From: Variovorax sp. PBL-H6
GTDB lineage: Bacteria > Pseudomonadota > Gammaproteobacteria > Burkholderiales > Burkholderiaceae_C
Direction: 5' to 3'
Length of the DNA stretch: 64,000 bases
NCBI RefSeq assembly: GCF_901827155.1
Contig: NZ_LR594659.1
Location: 1,612,001 to 1,676,000, forward strand
Positions 63,413-64,000 of this stretch are shown in pieces. A program made the position numbers and the translations under genes. Numbering within the stretch: position 1 is the stretch's first letter; the number at the start of each line of letters is the position of its first letter. Under the pieces are notes generated by a model that worked only from the letters and a program-made list of their open reading frames with translations, did not search any database and was not told the origin of the DNA.

Positions 63413-63747
63413 AGGCCGAGTTCCGGCTATGAAGTTGACGGGGCCGGGACCCGGTGGCCGCGCAGCGGACATTCAGCGCCCCCCTTGCAGCCGGCGGCAG
63501 CTGGCCCTGCGTCACCGGGCTCCATCGCCTTCGAAGTCAAACTAGTGCGGAGCCTAGCGAGGCGTTGCCGTCCTGCGCGAGACAGTGGCTTCAAGACCCC
63601 TCAAGCCTTGACCAAGATTGCCTCGGTAGGGTAAAAGGCGGACGTTGCCATTGGAATTGCGTTTCATTCTCGATACCTCTGTTCCCCCTCCTGTCTGCCG
63701 GCTCACGGTCGCGCAATTGCCTCTGTGTGCCCTAATATGGGTACAGG
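63413..63747. other. 335-base region without a recognisable gene
   Basis: Reading frames here are short and do not look protein-like. Two copies of the GCGGACATT/GCGGACGTT motif lie at 63464-63473 and 63636-63646. There is no clear integron attC fold by eye. The end of the region, TGCCCTAATATGGGTACAGG, includes TAATAT and probably belongs to the promoter of the next gene. Confidence 0.5.
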
Positions 63748-64000
63748 ATGGAACCGACTAAAACCAACTTCCCCCTGGGTCTACCGGTCGAGGTCGCAAG
63801 CGACCCCTCCTTCTCCTTGCTTCAGGTTGTTGAAGCCGAGGACGGCCGGATATTTCGACGCCTCGTCGAAACGGTTCTGGACTACGCCATCTTCCTCCTG
63901 ACGCCCGACGGGCGTGTCGCGTCATGGAACGCTGGCGCGGAGCGCATCAAGGGATACCAGGCCCACGAAATCGTCGGGAGGCACTTCTCGGTGTTTTATC
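63748..64000 (+). CDS. PAS-domain sensor protein, 3' end cut by window
   Basis: 84 codons are visible from ATG 63748. After a short linker the PAS start is clear: EDGRIFRRLVETVLDYAIFL, LTPDGRVASWNAGAERIKGY and AHEIVGRHFSVFY. This pattern is typical of PAS-containing histidine kinases or diguanylate cyclases. The output domain lies outside the window. The A in TAATATGGG just upstream overlaps another ATG at 63737, but that frame soon loses protein-like sequence. Confidence 0.8.
   Translation, partial: MEPTKTNFPLGLPVEVASDPSFSLLQVVEAEDGRIFRRLVETVLDYAIFLLTPDGRVASWNAGAERIKGYQAHEIVGRHFSVFY

Overview
The window reads as chromosomal DNA of a GC-rich betaproteobacterium. The best guess is Burkholderiales, family Comamonadaceae, and Variovorax-like. 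The basis is gene content: Bug-type and TAXI-type binding proteins, a TRAP-AroQ cassette, a MaeB malic enzyme, a short Burkholderiales-type integrase, and abundant LysR/LacI/GntR catabolic regulation. This is recognition by eye and not a database match. No rRNA, tRNA, CRISPR array or complete insertion sequence was seen.

Layout. 1-9.2 kb: end of a beta-propeller-like protein, a zinc-ribbon membrane protein, a TAXI TRAP binding protein, a GH100-like glycosidase, a CrtC/AttH-like protein, a membrane cyclic-nucleotide-binding protein, two unknowns and a frameshifted LysR gene. 9.2-15 kb: a secreted lipase-like protein, then a leftward periplasmic copper-handling cluster (His-rich protein, lipoprotein, TolC-like channel, Tat-exported multicopper oxidase, cupredoxin, CusF-like protein) without CusA, CusB or a regulator. 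15-22.2 kb: ion transporter, SulP permease with a possible leader peptide, an FGE-like protein lacking the usual cysteines, VOC and XRE pair, small envelope proteins. 22.2-28.5 kb: EthD and hemerythrin-like proteins, an SsuACB/TauACB-like ABC importer, and malic enzyme.

28.5-39.7 kb: a large lipoprotein, then the most interesting region. A Fur-box-led run encodes PepSY-TM protein, DUF2271 protein carrying a DGVTSAT flavinylation motif, DUF4198 protein, ApbE flavin transferase and a membrane-anchored flavodoxin/FNR reductase. It is followed by a second Fur box, a TonB-dependent siderophore receptor and a PiuC-type dioxygenase. Together they look like an iron-regulated machine that takes up ferric siderophore and passes electrons to the periplasm through a covalently bound flavin.

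39.7-57 kb: a 1378-residue CheB-CheR-PAS-kinase-receiver protein. Then a D-aminoacylase-like hydrolase and Bug binding protein under a divergent LacI regulator with two near-identical operators, an alpha/beta hydrolase and a methyltransferase. Last comes a divergent GntR-controlled cluster of TRAP transporter, type II dehydroquinase, Gfo/Idh/MocA oxidoreductase and DUF4286-like protein, which suggests quinate/shikimate-type uptake and catabolism. 57-64 kb is more eroded and accessory: Mrr-like nuclease, excalibur protein, cupin, a broken PAS-LuxR regulator, NCS1 permease, an F420-reductase-like protein, an internally deleted integrase, an NTF2-like fragment, a nucleotidyltransferase, scattered GCGGACATT-like motifs, and the start of a PAS sensor protein cut by the window end.
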